Assembly (NCBI RefSeq): GCF_000018585.1
Contig: NC_009976.1
Span: forward strand, 1,235,982 to 1,299,981
Direction: 5' to 3'
DNA length: 64,000 bases
DNA from: Prochlorococcus marinus str. MIT 9211
Lineage (GTDB): Bacteria; Cyanobacteriota; Cyanobacteriia; PCC-6307; Cyanobiaceae
A program made the translations under genes and the position numbers. Of this stretch, positions 26,349 to 36,161 are shown in pieces. Under the pieces are notes generated by a model. That model worked only from the letters and a program-made list of their open reading frames with translations, had not been told where the DNA came from and did not search any database. Positions within the stretch are counted from its first letter, which is position 1, and the number at the start of each line of letters is the position of its first letter.

Positions 26349-28408
26349 TGGAAAGTACAGAATCTCAAACCATTATCGAAAAAAATCAAGTGAATCAGCA
26401 AAATGCCGTGAATGGTTTTTGGGGGGAGGTAAGTAGTTGGTGGGGGGAATTCAGTTTACGCTCTAAGTTACTAGCAATTGCAACTTTAGTTGTCAGTCTA
26501 TTAATGACAGGCATCACATTTTTTGCATTAAGTAGTATCCAGCGTGATGCTGGTATGAATGACACTAGATATGCAAGAGATTTAGGTCTTCTACTTTCGG
26601 GAAATGTAACGGAATTAGTAGCAAAAGGGCAAGATAGAGAGTTATTTAATGTTGCCGAAAAATTCTGGAGATCAAGTAGAAATATTAGATATATATTTTT
26701 CACTGATCCAGAGGGTACTGTTCAATTAGGCATACCCATTAGTGCTACCCCAGACAATACTAACAATGACCTTCAACTAACAAGAAAGCTTAAGCTACCA
26801 AATGAACTTAAGAAAACGCCGCAGTTCCCTTTAGTTAGACAGCACCTAACCCCTCAAGGTCAAGTTACTGATGTATTTGTTGCACTTCTTTTTAAAGGTA
26901 AATATGTAGGCAACCTTGCATTAGGAGTAACACCTAATAAGACTGCACTTGAGAGTGCTTCGCTTACTAGAGAAATCACTATTGCTGTATTTATATCAAT
27001 ATGGATACTTGTCATCATTGGCTCAGTATTTAATGCACTAACAATTACACGTCCAGTAAGAGAACTTCTTGTTGGTGTTAAGGAAATAGCGCAAGGAAAT
27101 TTTAAATCTCGAATTGATCTTCCTATGAGAGGAGAACTAGGCGAACTCTTGAATGGATTTAATGCTATGGCTTCACAACTTGAAGACTATGATGCTGCAA
27201 ATATTGAAGAGTTAAAATCAGCCCAAGTTAAACAGCAATCTCTTATTGCAACTATGGCAGATGGTGCAATATTACTAGACCAAGAGGGTAGGATAGTATT
27301 GGTTAATGCTACTGCAAGAAGATTTTTTCGTTGGGAAGGGCGTAATCTTGAAGGGCAGGAACTAATTGATGAATTACCAGAAATAATTGCTAATGATTTA
27401 CAACCAACTCTAGTTTCTATTAGAAATAATGTTTTAGAAAACTATGACCTTAGATGTAACATCGATGAACCTTCAAGGACTCTAAGAATTGTAATGCAAT
27501 CAGTTCGAGACTCTACTGGTTCAAATCTAAAAGGTGTTGCAGTAACCATCCAGGATTTAACCAGAGAGGTAGAACTTAATGCTGCTCAAAGTCGTTTTAT
27601 TAGCAATGTATCTCATGAATTAAGAACACCATTATTTAATATCAAGAGCTACGTTGAGACGCTACATGATCTCAATGATAAACTTACCGAAGAAGAAAAG
27701 ATAGAGTTCCTTGGTATTGCGAATTCGGAAACAGACAGATTAACTCGATTAGTAAATGATGTACTAGATCTATCAAAACTTGAAACAAGCCCAAAGGTTA
27801 AATTTGAAAAGCTAAATATCGATCCTGGGATAGAACAAACTCTTCGAAATTATAAATTAAACGCCGAAGACAAGAAAGTAGATCTCTGTCATGAAATTGA
27901 AGAAAATTTACCTTCAATCCTTGGAAACTGGGATATGCTTTTACAAGTATTAGACAACTTGGTAGGTAACGCACTGAAATTTAGTAGACGTAGCGGAAAG
28001 TTAATGATCAGAGCCTATACATGGCCAGACATATGTATAACTTCTTTTAAGAATAAATCTAATGATGCCCCCTGCTGTGATGTGATTTCACCCCTCCCAA
28101 GAGTTCGTGTTGAAATATCGGATACAGGCTGCGGTATATCGAGAGAAGATCAACTGAAAATCTTTGAGAGATTCTATCGAGTAGAAAATTCTGTCCATAC
28201 TGAAGCTGGGACTGGTCTTGGGTTATCGATAGTTAAAGGCATCCTAGGAAAGCATGGCAGCCAAATCCGAATGGCAAGTGAGCCCGAAATAGGAACAACT
28301 TTTTGGTTTGATCTTCCGCTTTCCGAAAGTGATGAGGATGAACTATTAATTGAATCAGAAAAGAAAGCTCGTGAATGGGAAAAAAGCCTGGAGGAAGAAT
28401 TAAATTAA
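26348..28408 (+). CDS. nblS: Sensor histidine kinase NblS/DspA (Hik33)
   Basis: A 686-residue membrane kinase with helix 1 at about 40-63, an extracytoplasmic domain, helix 2 at about 211-232, HAMP (235-285), PAS (300-385), the H-box SHELRTPL with H423, N-box DNLVGNALKFS, and G-boxes ISDTGCGIS and GTGLGLSIVKG (about 621). This order is that of NblS/Hik33, the conserved cyanobacterial kinase that senses high light and nutrient, cold or osmotic stress and governs hli and photosynthesis genes. It overlaps purD by one base and converges on kaiC with 9 nt between stops. Confidence 0.93.
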   Translation: MESTESQTIIEKNQVNQQNAVNGFWGEVSSWWGEFSLRSKLLAIATLVVSLLMTGITFFALSSIQRDAGMNDTRYARDLGLLLSGNVTELVAKGQDRELFNVAEKFWRSSRNIRYIFFTDPEGTVQLGIPISATPDNTNNDLQLTRKLKLPNELKKTPQFPLVRQHLTPQGQVTDVFVALLFKGKYVGNLALGVTPNKTALESASLTREITIAVFISIWILVIIGSVFNALTITRPVRELLVGVKEIAQGNFKSRIDLPMRGELGELLNGFNAMASQLEDYDAANIEELKSAQVKQQSLIATMADGAILLDQEGRIVLVNATARRFFRWEGRNLEGQELIDELPEIIANDLQPTLVSIRNNVLENYDLRCNIDEPSRTLRIVMQSVRDSTGSNLKGVAVTIQDLTREVELNAAQSRFISNVSHELRTPLFNIKSYVETLHDLNDKLTEEEKIEFLGIANSETDRLTRLVNDVLDLSKLETSPKVKFEKLNIDPGIEQTLRNYKLNAEDKKVDLCHEIEENLPSILGNWDMLLQVLDNLVGNALKFSRRSGKLMIRAYTWPDICITSFKNKSNDAPCCDVISPLPRVRVEISDTGCGISREDQLKIFERFYRVENSVHTEAGTGLGLSIVKGILGKHGSQIRMASEPEIGTTFWFDLPLSESDEDELLIESEKKAREWEKSLEEELN

Positions 28409-28417
28409 GATATGAAT

Positions 28418-29956
28418 TTATTGTTTATCTTTTACTTCAATAGTTTTAAAAACACCTGGGATTGATTCATCACTATTTATCCGATGAGGGGCTCCGCTAA
28501 AGATTTGCTCAAAGTTACTAAAAGAGTCCTTTATCTCAGGTCCATCACTAGTTATGTTAAACTCTCTAATCCTTTTATCATGCCAAGAACCACGCATCTT
28601 AAATACATTTACAGCCCTAGCCATCTCCCCTCTAATCTCTACATATTGAAGAAGTAAAATTGTATCAGTAATTGTTGATATATGTGAGTCAGTTATAGAA
28701 TGACTCCCCATAAATTCCTCTGCAGTATTTGTAAAAAAGCCGGCAATCTCTTCCTGCTTTGCATATCCAGTAACTCCTATTACAAACTGCCTAAATGCAT
28801 TCAAACTTACGCCACGAGCCAATGCAGAAAGAGAGTCTATAGCCATTCTAGAGGGTTTAAATTGACTGATTTGAGTTTTAATTATCTGTAGATGATCTTC
28901 AAGACCAGTTGATTCAGGATATGCACAAATAATTTTCAACAATCCATCTCTTTCCATCTCTTCAAAGTCAATACCCCAACTTGTTGCGTTTCTAAGAAGT
29001 TGTGCTCGTGATTCTTCATAAGCAAAAAGAATTGCTCTTTGTTTATTGTTATATGCATCTTCAATAAATTTAGAAACCAGCATTGTCTTACCAGTCCCAG
29101 TTGCTCCAGTAGCAAGAATAATTGAGTCTTGAAAATAACCTCCTCCGCACATTTCATCTAAATCAGGGACACCCGAACTAATCCGCACATTAGAAGAGCG
29201 TTGAGTTAACCTCATAGCACCCAAGGGGAATACACTAATACCTTGACTACTCATAGTGAAAGGGAATTCACCTTTCATATGTGTAGTCCCTCTTAGTTTA
29301 AGTATTTCAACAGTTCTTCGCCTTCTTTCAGAATCTAAAACGTTCCTTAAAATCACTACATTGTCTGATACAAATTCTTCAACTCCATACCTAGCAATAG
29401 GTCCATATTCATCAACTCGTTCAGTTGTCATAATTGTTGTCACACCTATTTCTTTAAGTCTTGCTATTAATCTAAAAATCTCACGTCTAACCACATAAAT
29501 TGCATCGTATTGCTGGAAAACTGCTGTCATTGAATCAATAGCAACCCTCTTTGCTTTATATTTTTTTATTGCATAAGTAATCCTTTCTATTAGGCCAGAT
29601 AAGTCAAAGTTACCTGCAACATCTTGACCATCAGGATCAGGAGATGCATCCAGAATAAACAGTTTATTCTGATCAATTAAATCTTGAAGATTCCAACCAA
29701 AGCTTGCTGCATTCCTAATGATATCTAATGGAGATTCCTCAAAGGTAACAAAAATACCAGGTTCATCAAAATTACAAATGCCATGATGTAAATATTGCAA
29801 AGATAAAACTGTTTTCCCAGTTCCGGAAGTTCCGCTAACTAAAGTACTTCTGCCTATAGGCAAGCCTCCTTGACATACATCGTCAAAGCCTTCAATACCT
29901 GTTGGCAGCTTCTGTAAATTCATTTTGAGGGAAGATAAATTGTTAGCAAATTGCAT
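28418..29956 (-). CDS. kaiC: Circadian clock ATPase/kinase KaiC
   Basis: The 512-residue double RecA protein has P-loops at 42-49 (GTSGTGKT, CI) and 284-291 (GATGTGKT, CII) and the paired catalytic glutamates E73-E74 and E314-E315. The autophosphorylation pair equivalent to S431/T432 of Synechococcus elongatus is S427-T428 in HISTITDT. So the phosphorylation machinery appears intact. kaiB lies upstream by 81 nt. No kaiA is present nearby, so timing probably works as the hourglass described for Prochlorococcus. Confidence 0.98.
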   Translation of the reverse strand: MQFANNLSSLKMNLQKLPTGIEGFDDVCQGGLPIGRSTLVSGTSGTGKTVLSLQYLHHGICNFDEPGIFVTFEESPLDIIRNAASFGWNLQDLIDQNKLFILDASPDPDGQDVAGNFDLSGLIERITYAIKKYKAKRVAIDSMTAVFQQYDAIYVVRREIFRLIARLKEIGVTTIMTTERVDEYGPIARYGVEEFVSDNVVILRNVLDSERRRRTVEILKLRGTTHMKGEFPFTMSSQGISVFPLGAMRLTQRSSNVRISSGVPDLDEMCGGGYFQDSIILATGATGTGKTMLVSKFIEDAYNNKQRAILFAYEESRAQLLRNATSWGIDFEEMERDGLLKIICAYPESTGLEDHLQIIKTQISQFKPSRMAIDSLSALARGVSLNAFRQFVIGVTGYAKQEEIAGFFTNTAEEFMGSHSITDSHISTITDTILLLQYVEIRGEMARAVNVFKMRGSWHDKRIREFNITSDGPEIKDSFSNFEQIFSGAPHRINSDESIPGVFKTIEVKDKQ

Positions 29957-30037
29957 GAAAACAAGTATTTAAATAAAAGCTAAGGCCTAGTCTTTCATTA
30001 GGGAGAAAATCAACAGTAATAATTAAAGATCTATTCT

Positions 30038-30382
30038 TTAATTATCCTCATCTGAATTGGGACTGGCAATAGATGATAAAAATTCATTCCCAGACAATTC
30101 TTCATAAAGCAAATCAAGCCCAATAAGTACTCTTTCTCTGTCTGATAGATCTCCAATAATACGCCGGACAGGGGGGGGGAGAATTTTGGTCAAGGTTGGA
30201 GTCGCTAATATTTTATCCTCTTCTGCTAGTTGAGGGCTTTTCAAAATATCAATCACCTTCAAGGCATATACCCCCTTAAATTCATTTTCTAAGATTTCAT
30301 GGAGTGTTTTCAATGCTCGCATTGAATTTGGTGTATTGCCGGCCACATAAAGCTTAAGTATGTAGGTTTTCCTTGGACTCAT
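30038..30382 (-). CDS. kaiB: Circadian clock protein KaiB
   Basis: A thioredoxin-like, fold-switching protein of 114 residues: [43 protein letters not shown], and the [12 protein letters not shown] segment. It binds phosphorylated KaiC. It is about 10 residues longer than the S. elongatus protein, with an acidic end (SPNSDEDN). The proline codons fall in a run of nine consecutive C bases on the coding strand (30171-30179), a possible slippage site. It is the first gene of a kaiB-kaiC unit. Confidence 0.97.
   Translation of the reverse strand: MSPRKTYILKLYVAGNTPNSMRALKTLHEILENEFKGVYALKVIDILKSPQLAEEDKILATPTLTKILPPPVRRIIGDLSDRERVLIGLDLLYEELSGNEFLSSIASPNSDEDN
30171..30179 (-). repeat. Nine-base C homopolymer inside kaiB
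   Basis: Nine consecutive G on the plus strand (C on the coding strand) encode part of the conserved PPP of KaiB. It is unusual in such an AT-rich region because synonymous proline codons could break it. Confidence 0.9.
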
Positions 30383-30566
30383 TTTTAAAGTTCCTGAATA
30401 AACTATTCCTTAAAAATATGCTGAGGATATCTTGACTAAATACACCCTGAGCAGTGAAAATAAAAATCTGTTTTTAGATTGTGCAGCTGGCCTAATCGGC
30501 ATCACCATAAAGTGAGATTAGTTTCACAATGGACCAAAAACCGAGCCTACTCACGTCTTCAGATTA

Positions 30567-31079
30567 ATGACTTCTAGTAAAAAAACCACTGATAAATCCA
30601 CCACCTCATCTTCCTCAAGCAATTATGCGATAGTTGAGACTTCAGGTTCGCAGTTCTGGCTAGAAGCAAACCGCTACTATGAATTAGATCGAATCAACGC
30701 TGATATTGATGAAATAATTACTCTAGATAAAGTCCTTTTATTAAATGATGAAAAAGGTATAACCCTAGGGAAGCCATACATAGATGGCGCAAAGGTTGAA
30801 GTCAAAGTAATAGCCCATAGAAGAGGACCCAAAATAATTGTTTATAAGATGCGCCCTAAGAAAAAAACCCGCAGAAAGAATGGACATCGGCAAGAACTCA
30901 CAAGAGTAATGGTCCAATCAATAAAGACAGCTGCAAACAAAGTCTCAGCTACTAAGGGAAAGGTTGCTGCTCCTAAAGTTCAAACAAAAAAAGAAGCTAA
31001 AGGTTCAAAAACAGTCAATAAAGCCAAAGAACCAAGTAAAGTAAAGACACCAAAAACAAAAGGTACTGCAACCACCTAG
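30567..31079 (+). CDS. rplU: Ribosomal protein L21 with long basic C-terminal tail
   Basis: Residues 18-120 are a standard L21 (YAIVETSGSQFWLEANRYYELDRI; KVIAHRRGPKIIVYKMRPKKKTRRKNGHRQ). The protein is 170 residues against about 103 in E. coli. The extra 50 residues at the end are almost all Lys, Ala, Thr, Val and Pro, and the first 17 are Ser/Thr/Lys-rich. L21 binds 23S rRNA in the large subunit. rpmA follows 6 nt later. In marine Synechococcus, kaiA lies between rplU and kaiB; here only 184 nt remain. Confidence 0.96.
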   Translation: MTSSKKTTDKSTTSSSSSNYAIVETSGSQFWLEANRYYELDRINADIDEIITLDKVLLLNDEKGITLGKPYIDGAKVEVKVIAHRRGPKIIVYKMRPKKKTRRKNGHRQELTRVMVQSIKTAANKVSATKGKVAAPKVQTKKEAKGSKTVNKAKEPSKVKTPKTKGTATT

Positions 31080-31085
31080 CTATCA

Positions 31086-31352
31086 ATGGCACATAAAAAA
31101 GGTACTGGCTCTACAAGAAATGGTAGAGATTCCAACTCTAAACGCCTTGGAGTCAAGGCTTATGGAGGTGAACCTGTAACCGCTGGTTCAATACTCATAC
31201 GTCAAAGAGGTACTTCAGTCTTGCCAGGTATCAATGTTGGCAAAGGCAAGGATGATACCCTTTTTGCCTTAACTGATGGAATTGTCACTTTCGAAACTAT
31301 TCGAAGAGGGCTTAAGAATCGCAAAAGAATAAGCGTTGCTTTAACGAGTTAA
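31086..31352 (+). CDS. rpmA: Ribosomal protein L27
   Basis: An 88-residue protein with the family N-terminus [17 protein letters not shown], which reaches the peptidyl-transferase centre, and the body [24 protein letters not shown]. There is no N-terminal processing peptide of the Firmicutes type. It is co-directional with rplU, 6 nt after it, and its stop overlaps the methyltransferase stop on the other strand by 4 nt. Confidence 0.97.
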   Translation: MAHKKGTGSTRNGRDSNSKRLGVKAYGGEPVTAGSILIRQRGTSVLPGINVGKGKDDTLFALTDGIVTFETIRRGLKNRKRISVALTS

Positions 31353-32098
31353 TTAAGGCTTATCGGCTTATAAGCACGAGTAGTAATCAAAAATGGATGA
31401 AATACTTCAATAAAATTTGTCTGCAATGTCAAAAAGAATTTATTCACTATTGCTTCATCATCTATATGAAATGGATATTCGCCCTGATGGCCTTTGAAAA
31501 AGTACCAATTCAACAACGCTATTGAATCAGCAGATAGTCTATCTAAAAAAGATAAAAGCTGACTCGAAGGATCTGCAAGATGTTCTAACACATCAAGACA
31601 TATAACGGTGTCAAATTGGATTTCACCTGTGCCTTCTAGATCTCTATGAACAGATAATCTTTCACTCAATCCAAGTTGCTTGGCTCGGTACTGAACAAAG
31701 TTCCTATTATCTGGGTTAAGGTCCACAAAGAATACATGCTCAACTGATGGCAAAGCAGCTGCAGCAATAGAATGAGTACCTATACCTCCACCAAAATCTA
31801 ATACCTGGCCATTAGCAAACATACTCTGGAGTCTCAAGGTGTCAGCTATATAATCTGAACTCGCTAAATGCCACGCAGCCAACTCAAAAAGGTGTGCAGT
31901 ACCAACCTTAGATTCATAGAAACCAATTAGATCATCATTCTTTAAGCTTCCTGGGTGTAAGGAAGCCATTTCTTTTATTCCCGATGATAAATCTTTTTCT
32001 AATTCCTCATCTGTTTTCCCCAAATATTCAGCCAAATGGGATTTAAGCTGAAAACCATTGCTTAGGAATTCCTCCAAATGGATATTGAACCTATTCAT
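31349..32098 (-). CDS. Class I SAM-dependent methyltransferase, unknown substrate
   Basis: The 249-residue protein has an N-terminal helical cap (about 1-90) and a Rossmann core beginning [16 protein letters not shown] (motif I, about 99-114), an acidic residue after motif II (FFVDLNPDN), and the motif IV-like [11 protein letters not shown]. The DVLEHL form is common in small-molecule and lipid or quinone methyltransferases (UbiG-like). The cap is unlike UbiG, and the substrate is not inferable. It converges on rpmA with a 4-nt overlap of stops and diverges from truB. Confidence 0.7.
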   Translation of the reverse strand: MNRFNIHLEEFLSNGFQLKSHLAEYLGKTDEELEKDLSSGIKEMASLHPGSLKNDDLIGFYESKVGTAHLFELAAWHLASSDYIADTLRLQSMFANGQVLDFGGGIGTHSIAAAALPSVEHVFFVDLNPDNRNFVQYRAKQLGLSERLSVHRDLEGTGEIQFDTVICLDVLEHLADPSSQLLSFLDRLSADSIALLNWYFFKGHQGEYPFHIDDEAIVNKFFLTLQTNFIEVFHPFLITTRAYKPISLN

Positions 32099-32197
32099 GC
32101 CTAGGATTCATTTAATTCACTATCACTCTCAAACTATATGTTTATGCTTAATTGTGTACACCATTAATTTTAAAAGATCACTTCTGAACCCAAGTTA

Positions 32198-33127
32198 ATG
32201 GATGCCAAGTTTGGCTTCTTAGTCATAGACAAACCAGCAGGGGTTACTTCTCATGACTGTGTTAGTAGGCTTCGAAAAATTTTGAGAATAAAACGAGTTG
32301 GGCATGGGGGAACACTCGATCCATTAGTAACTGGGGTATTGCCTATAGCAATTGGTAAGGCGACAAGGCTTTTGCCTTATTTACATACATCGAAAAAGTA
32401 TCAAGGCACAATCCAACTCGGAGAAAGAACTAATACCGATGACCTAGAGGGAGAAACAATCAAAAGTAGTCCCTGGCCACAATTAAGTGAAGCCGATCTA
32501 GATAAATTTCTAGATTTATTTAGAGGACGTATTTTTCAAGAGCCCCCTTTATTCTCAAGTGTTCATATAAATGGAGAGAGAGCTTATAAAAAAGCACGAA
32601 AAGGAGAAATATTTGATCTGCCTAGAAAAGAAATAACCATTTACCAGCTAAAGGTTAATTCTTGGAATCAGAGTACTGGAAGATTAGATTTATATATTCA
32701 TTGTTCTTCAGGCACATATATCCGCTCTTTAGCAAGAGACCTAGGAGAAAATATAGGATGTGGAGGTATGTTATTTAAACTAAGGAGATTAGAAGCTTTA
32801 GGTTTCAATGAAGACGAAGTAATACCATTACCAGATCTTAATTATAATAAGGAAAAGTTGCTTTCAAAAGTTGTTGATCCTATTCTCTCATTAAATCACT
32901 TATCTAAATTCCGACTAAAGTGTGAAGAAGATTTTTACTGGAGAAACGGTCGTAAAATAATTACTTCAAATAGCCGTATTGAGGTATCTAAAATTATTGA
33001 GAAAGGTGAATTAAATTCATATAAAAATTTTTTATTGGTTATCAATAATGACTATTCTATAGCAGGGATTGCTGAATGGGTCGATGATTCAATAATTCAG
33101 CCAAAAGTAGTCTTAAATCCACTCTAA
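32198..33127 (+). CDS. truB: tRNA pseudouridine-55 synthase
   Basis: A 309-residue pseudouridine synthase with KPAGVTSHDCVSRLR at the N-terminus and the catalytic-Asp motif GHGGTLDPLVTGVLPI (about 36-51), plus RGRIFQEPPLFSSV and CSSGTYIRSLARDLG. It makes psi-55 in the T-loop of nearly all tRNAs. The C-terminal 80 residues form a less conserved PUA-like region. Confidence 0.96.
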   Translation: MDAKFGFLVIDKPAGVTSHDCVSRLRKILRIKRVGHGGTLDPLVTGVLPIAIGKATRLLPYLHTSKKYQGTIQLGERTNTDDLEGETIKSSPWPQLSEADLDKFLDLFRGRIFQEPPLFSSVHINGERAYKKARKGEIFDLPRKEITIYQLKVNSWNQSTGRLDLYIHCSSGTYIRSLARDLGENIGCGGMLFKLRRLEALGFNEDEVIPLPDLNYNKEKLLSKVVDPILSLNHLSKFRLKCEEDFYWRNGRKIITSNSRIEVSKIIEKGELNSYKNFLLVINNDYSIAGIAEWVDDSIIQPKVVLNPL

Positions 33128-33146
33128 AAAGCCAATAAGGTTAAAC

Positions 33147-34445
33147 TCAATTATATCTATATAAAAAAGGTATAATTCTTACTCCTTTATAATAATGGCG
33201 AAGAATTTTCTTAAAATTCTTACCTTTTTTAGCCATTCCATTAGCACCCCATTGACTCATACCCACCCCATGCCCTGCTCCAAACCCTTTAACAAGTAAT
33301 GCATAATCTCTAGGAATAACAGGTAAATTAGGTGGAGTTTGTATCCCTATCTTAGGCAATGGGGGCAGCCCAAATGGTGATTTTATAGTTGTGGTTTTAC
33401 TGCTTTTAGTTGATTGCATATATTCATTTATCATCTCTTGTTTGTTGTTATTATTTCTCTTAGGAATAATCATCTCAAATTGAATTAAAGTACTCTTCAA
33501 GCCTAATCTTTTTCTTAATTCTTTCCCAGAAAATACAGCCTTTCCTTTAGGTCCATATGCCAAAGCTTCTAAAACCCTATCGCTTTTCGTGGATCTAGTT
33601 AAACGAAGAGCGTTTAAACCTCCAATCTCTGAAAAGATAGATTGAAGTTCTCTTTTAGGAATTGTTTTAGTCCATTTAAAAGAAGGTGCATGTTGGTCAA
33701 AATCAATAACACTAACTAAATAAGGTTTTTGTCTTTTCCAGACTGAACCACTGTCCTCAGTTTTACCTCCTGAACTGCTATGAAAGACAGCATCTATTAA
33801 TTTCCCGTTATGAACCAAGACTAAAGGCCTAGTTGATTTAACTGCTTTTCGAATATTGGCTGTTTCAGATTCAATCCCAAGATAAACCTGAGATTGTTCT
33901 GTAGATCCAATATCGTAGTTTCCTTTTTTTTTCAATTGATTTAATGCATAAGTCCTTGCAGCAACAGCTTGAGCCTTTAAAGCTTCCATAGGCCAAGATT
34001 TAGGCATTTCCCCGCCAACAACACTTTGCAAATATTTTTCAACACGCAAATGATTTATAACCCTTAATTTATCCCCTATCCCAGTAACTCTAAGCTCCCC
34101 AGCATATCTTCTTTTGCCAAGCCATATCCCTCGTGGATCGCGGCTCCTAATCCTCAAAGCGCTTTTCAAAGGGAGTCTATCTACGTTTTTAAAATCACCA
34201 TTAACAATTGACTTGATGAAACCGTTTTCAACTATAAGTTTCAATGAATCCAAACTCTTTTCTCGACTTATGGCATCGAGTCCTTTAACAAGAATTGGCG
34301 TTGAGCCATCAGATCTAATTGAAAGATTACTTGCATCAAGAAGCAATACACGAATAAATGGTTCTTGCTGAGCCTTAATATCCGTAATTGGATAGACCAA
34401 GACTATGGCAAAAACAGGTAGTAGTTGAAATAAAGCCTTTAGCAA
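33147..34445 (-). CDS. SpoIID/LytB-domain secreted protein
   Basis: A 432-residue protein with a signal peptide (ALFQLLPVFAIVLVYPITDIKA), which starts at TTG 34445. The SpoIID region contains YLQSVVGGEMPKSWPMEALKAQAVAARTYAL (positions about 139-169) and a C-terminal block with GFGAGHGVGMSQWGANGMAK. SpoIID-type enzymes are lytic transglycosylases acting on glycan strands stripped of stem peptides. In this non-sporulating organism it more likely remodels septal or lateral peptidoglycan, working with amidases. It converges on truB, 19 nt apart. Confidence 0.88.
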   Translation of the reverse strand: MLKALFQLLPVFAIVLVYPITDIKAQQEPFIRVLLLDASNLSIRSDGSTPILVKGLDAISREKSLDSLKLIVENGFIKSIVNGDFKNVDRLPLKSALRIRSRDPRGIWLGKRRYAGELRVTGIGDKLRVINHLRVEKYLQSVVGGEMPKSWPMEALKAQAVAARTYALNQLKKKGNYDIGSTEQSQVYLGIESETANIRKAVKSTRPLVLVHNGKLIDAVFHSSSGGKTEDSGSVWKRQKPYLVSVIDFDQHAPSFKWTKTIPKRELQSIFSEIGGLNALRLTRSTKSDRVLEALAYGPKGKAVFSGKELRKRLGLKSTLIQFEMIIPKRNNNNKQEMINEYMQSTKSSKTTTIKSPFGLPPLPKIGIQTPPNLPVIPRDYALLVKGFGAGHGVGMSQWGANGMAKKGKNFKKILRHYYKGVRIIPFLYRYN

Positions 34446-34557
34446 AAGGACAGTCCAATACCAATAAGAATACGAATCTAATTTTTTCTAGGAGACAGTT
34501 CTACCAAAAAAGGTCAGACTCGGAAATGTCAGAACCTTGATTGACCACCTTAGAAAG

Positions 34558-35520
34558 TTGCAAATTACATTCCTAGGAACAAGTTCAGGCGTTCCAACAA
34601 GAAGTCGCAATGTATCGGCTTTAGCTTTACGACTACCTCAAAGGTCTGAGCTGTGGTTATTTGACTGTGGGGAAGGCACTCAACATCAATTTCTACGCAG
34701 TGATCTTAGGACTTCTCAGCTTAGAAGAATATTCATTACCCATATGCATGGAGACCATATTTATGGCTTACCAGGATTACTTGCAAGCTTAGGACTCGCT
34801 GGCAATAGTTCTGGAATAGATCTATATGGACCCAATCCATTGAGCAATTACTTAAATGGTGTGCTGAAAAGTAGCTCCAGTCGAATCTCCTATCCATTCC
34901 AAATTCATTCAGTAGAAAAAGTTGCTGAAGATAACCAAATCGTTTTTGAAGACAAGGATTTTATTGTTCGCTGCAAACCATTAATCCATAGAATCCCAGC
35001 TTTTGCCTATAGAGTTGACCAAAAGCCAAGGCCAGGAAGATTTAATCTTGAGAAAGCAAAGGCTTTTAACATCCCTCCAGGACCAGTATTTGCAAAGTTA
35101 AAACTTGGACAACAGGTAAGACTTGAAGATGGCCGAATTATTAATGGAAAAGATTTTTGTGGACCTCAAAAAGCTGGGAAAAGCATTGTTTACTGCACAG
35201 ATACGATTTTCTCCAAAGCAGCAATTCAACTTGCCAAAGGAGCAGATTTGCTCATACATGAATCAACTTTTGCAGACAAAGATACAGATATGGCCTTTCA
35301 AAGGAAGCATTCAACCTCAAGAATGGCAGCCCAAACCGCTAAAGAAGCGGGTGTAGGTAAGCTTGTTCTTACTCATCTGAGTCCCAGATATGCTCCTGGG
35401 AATGCCTTTTCTCCTAATGACTTGCTTAAAGAAGCAAAAGAAATTTTTCCCAATACCCTTCTAGCAAAGGATTTTATGCAAATTGATATAGAAAAGCCTG
35501 AAACAGTTCGTGATACCTAG
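34558..35520 (+). CDS. rnz: Ribonuclease Z
   Basis: A 320-residue metallo-beta-lactamase-fold RNase with [10 protein letters not shown] at the very start, the metal motif HMHGDH at 62-67, and the remaining ligands in LIHESTF and THLSPRY. It trims the 3' ends of tRNA precursors that lack CCA; the two tRNA genes in this window lack encoded CCA, which fits. I chose TTG 34558 because the family N-terminus begins [11 protein letters not shown]; a TTG seven codons upstream is possible. Confidence 0.94.
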   Translation: MQITFLGTSSGVPTRSRNVSALALRLPQRSELWLFDCGEGTQHQFLRSDLRTSQLRRIFITHMHGDHIYGLPGLLASLGLAGNSSGIDLYGPNPLSNYLNGVLKSSSSRISYPFQIHSVEKVAEDNQIVFEDKDFIVRCKPLIHRIPAFAYRVDQKPRPGRFNLEKAKAFNIPPGPVFAKLKLGQQVRLEDGRIINGKDFCGPQKAGKSIVYCTDTIFSKAAIQLAKGADLLIHESTFADKDTDMAFQRKHSTSRMAAQTAKEAGVGKLVLTHLSPRYAPGNAFSPNDLLKEAKEIFPNTLLAKDFMQIDIEKPETVRDT

Positions 35521-35588
35521 CCGATCTCATCCCACATCATGAAAGAATGGCTGCGTGCGGTTGTATCCGTAAGTCTTTGGTGTATTCA

Positions 35589-36143
35589 ATGACCTCTCTA
35601 TTTTCTTTCTTGAAACGTTCTCTATCAAGATTACTGGTCTTGATACCAGTAATATTTGGTTTGACTATCAGTCCAATATCCGTAGGTGCGCTATATCCAA
35701 GTGATCCATCTTCAGTAGATTCGCTTGACACTAGCCTCCATGGCCAAAACCTTCAGAACACTGAATATGTCAAATATGACCTTTCAGGAAGGGACTTAGG
35801 CGATGCAAATCTAAGTGGCTCATATTTCAGCGTATCAAGCCTTAAAAATGCTGACCTAAGAGGAGCAAACCTGCAAAACGTTATTGCATATGCCACTCGC
35901 TTTGATAATGCAGATCTTTCGGGCGCCAACCTGAGTGGTGCAGAGCTCTTAAAAAGCGTTTTTAATGGTGCAGTTATAGAAGGAACTGACTTCACAAACG
36001 CTGTACTGGATCTACCTCAAGTTAAATCCTTATGCGAAAGAGCAACTGGAAAAACAGCTGAAAGCCTTCAGTGCAGCCAGCTAAATCAATCTTATGTACC
36101 AGCCTCCAAAGGAGAAAACAAATTCAACCCTGGGATTGGCTAA
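35589..36143 (+). CDS. Secreted pentapeptide-repeat protein
   Basis: The protein (184 residues from ATG 35589; 14 more from ATG 35547) has a signal peptide (LLVLIPVIFGLTISPISVGA) and about 15 A(D/N)Lxx repeats (DLSGRDLGDANLSGSYFS; ADLRGANLQNV; ADLSGANLSGAELL) forming a right-handed quadrilateral helix. The C-terminal tail has a Cys pair (SLCERATG, LQCSQL) typical of thylakoid-lumen pentapeptide proteins. The biochemical role of this family is unclear. A 23-bp inverted-repeat terminator follows 19 nt after the stop. Confidence 0.85.
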   Translation: MTSLFSFLKRSLSRLLVLIPVIFGLTISPISVGALYPSDPSSVDSLDTSLHGQNLQNTEYVKYDLSGRDLGDANLSGSYFSVSSLKNADLRGANLQNVIAYATRFDNADLSGANLSGAELLKSVFNGAVIEGTDFTNAVLDLPQVKSLCERATGKTAESLQCSQLNQSYVPASKGENKFNPGIG

Positions 36144-36161
36144 AGATTAGATTATTTATTC

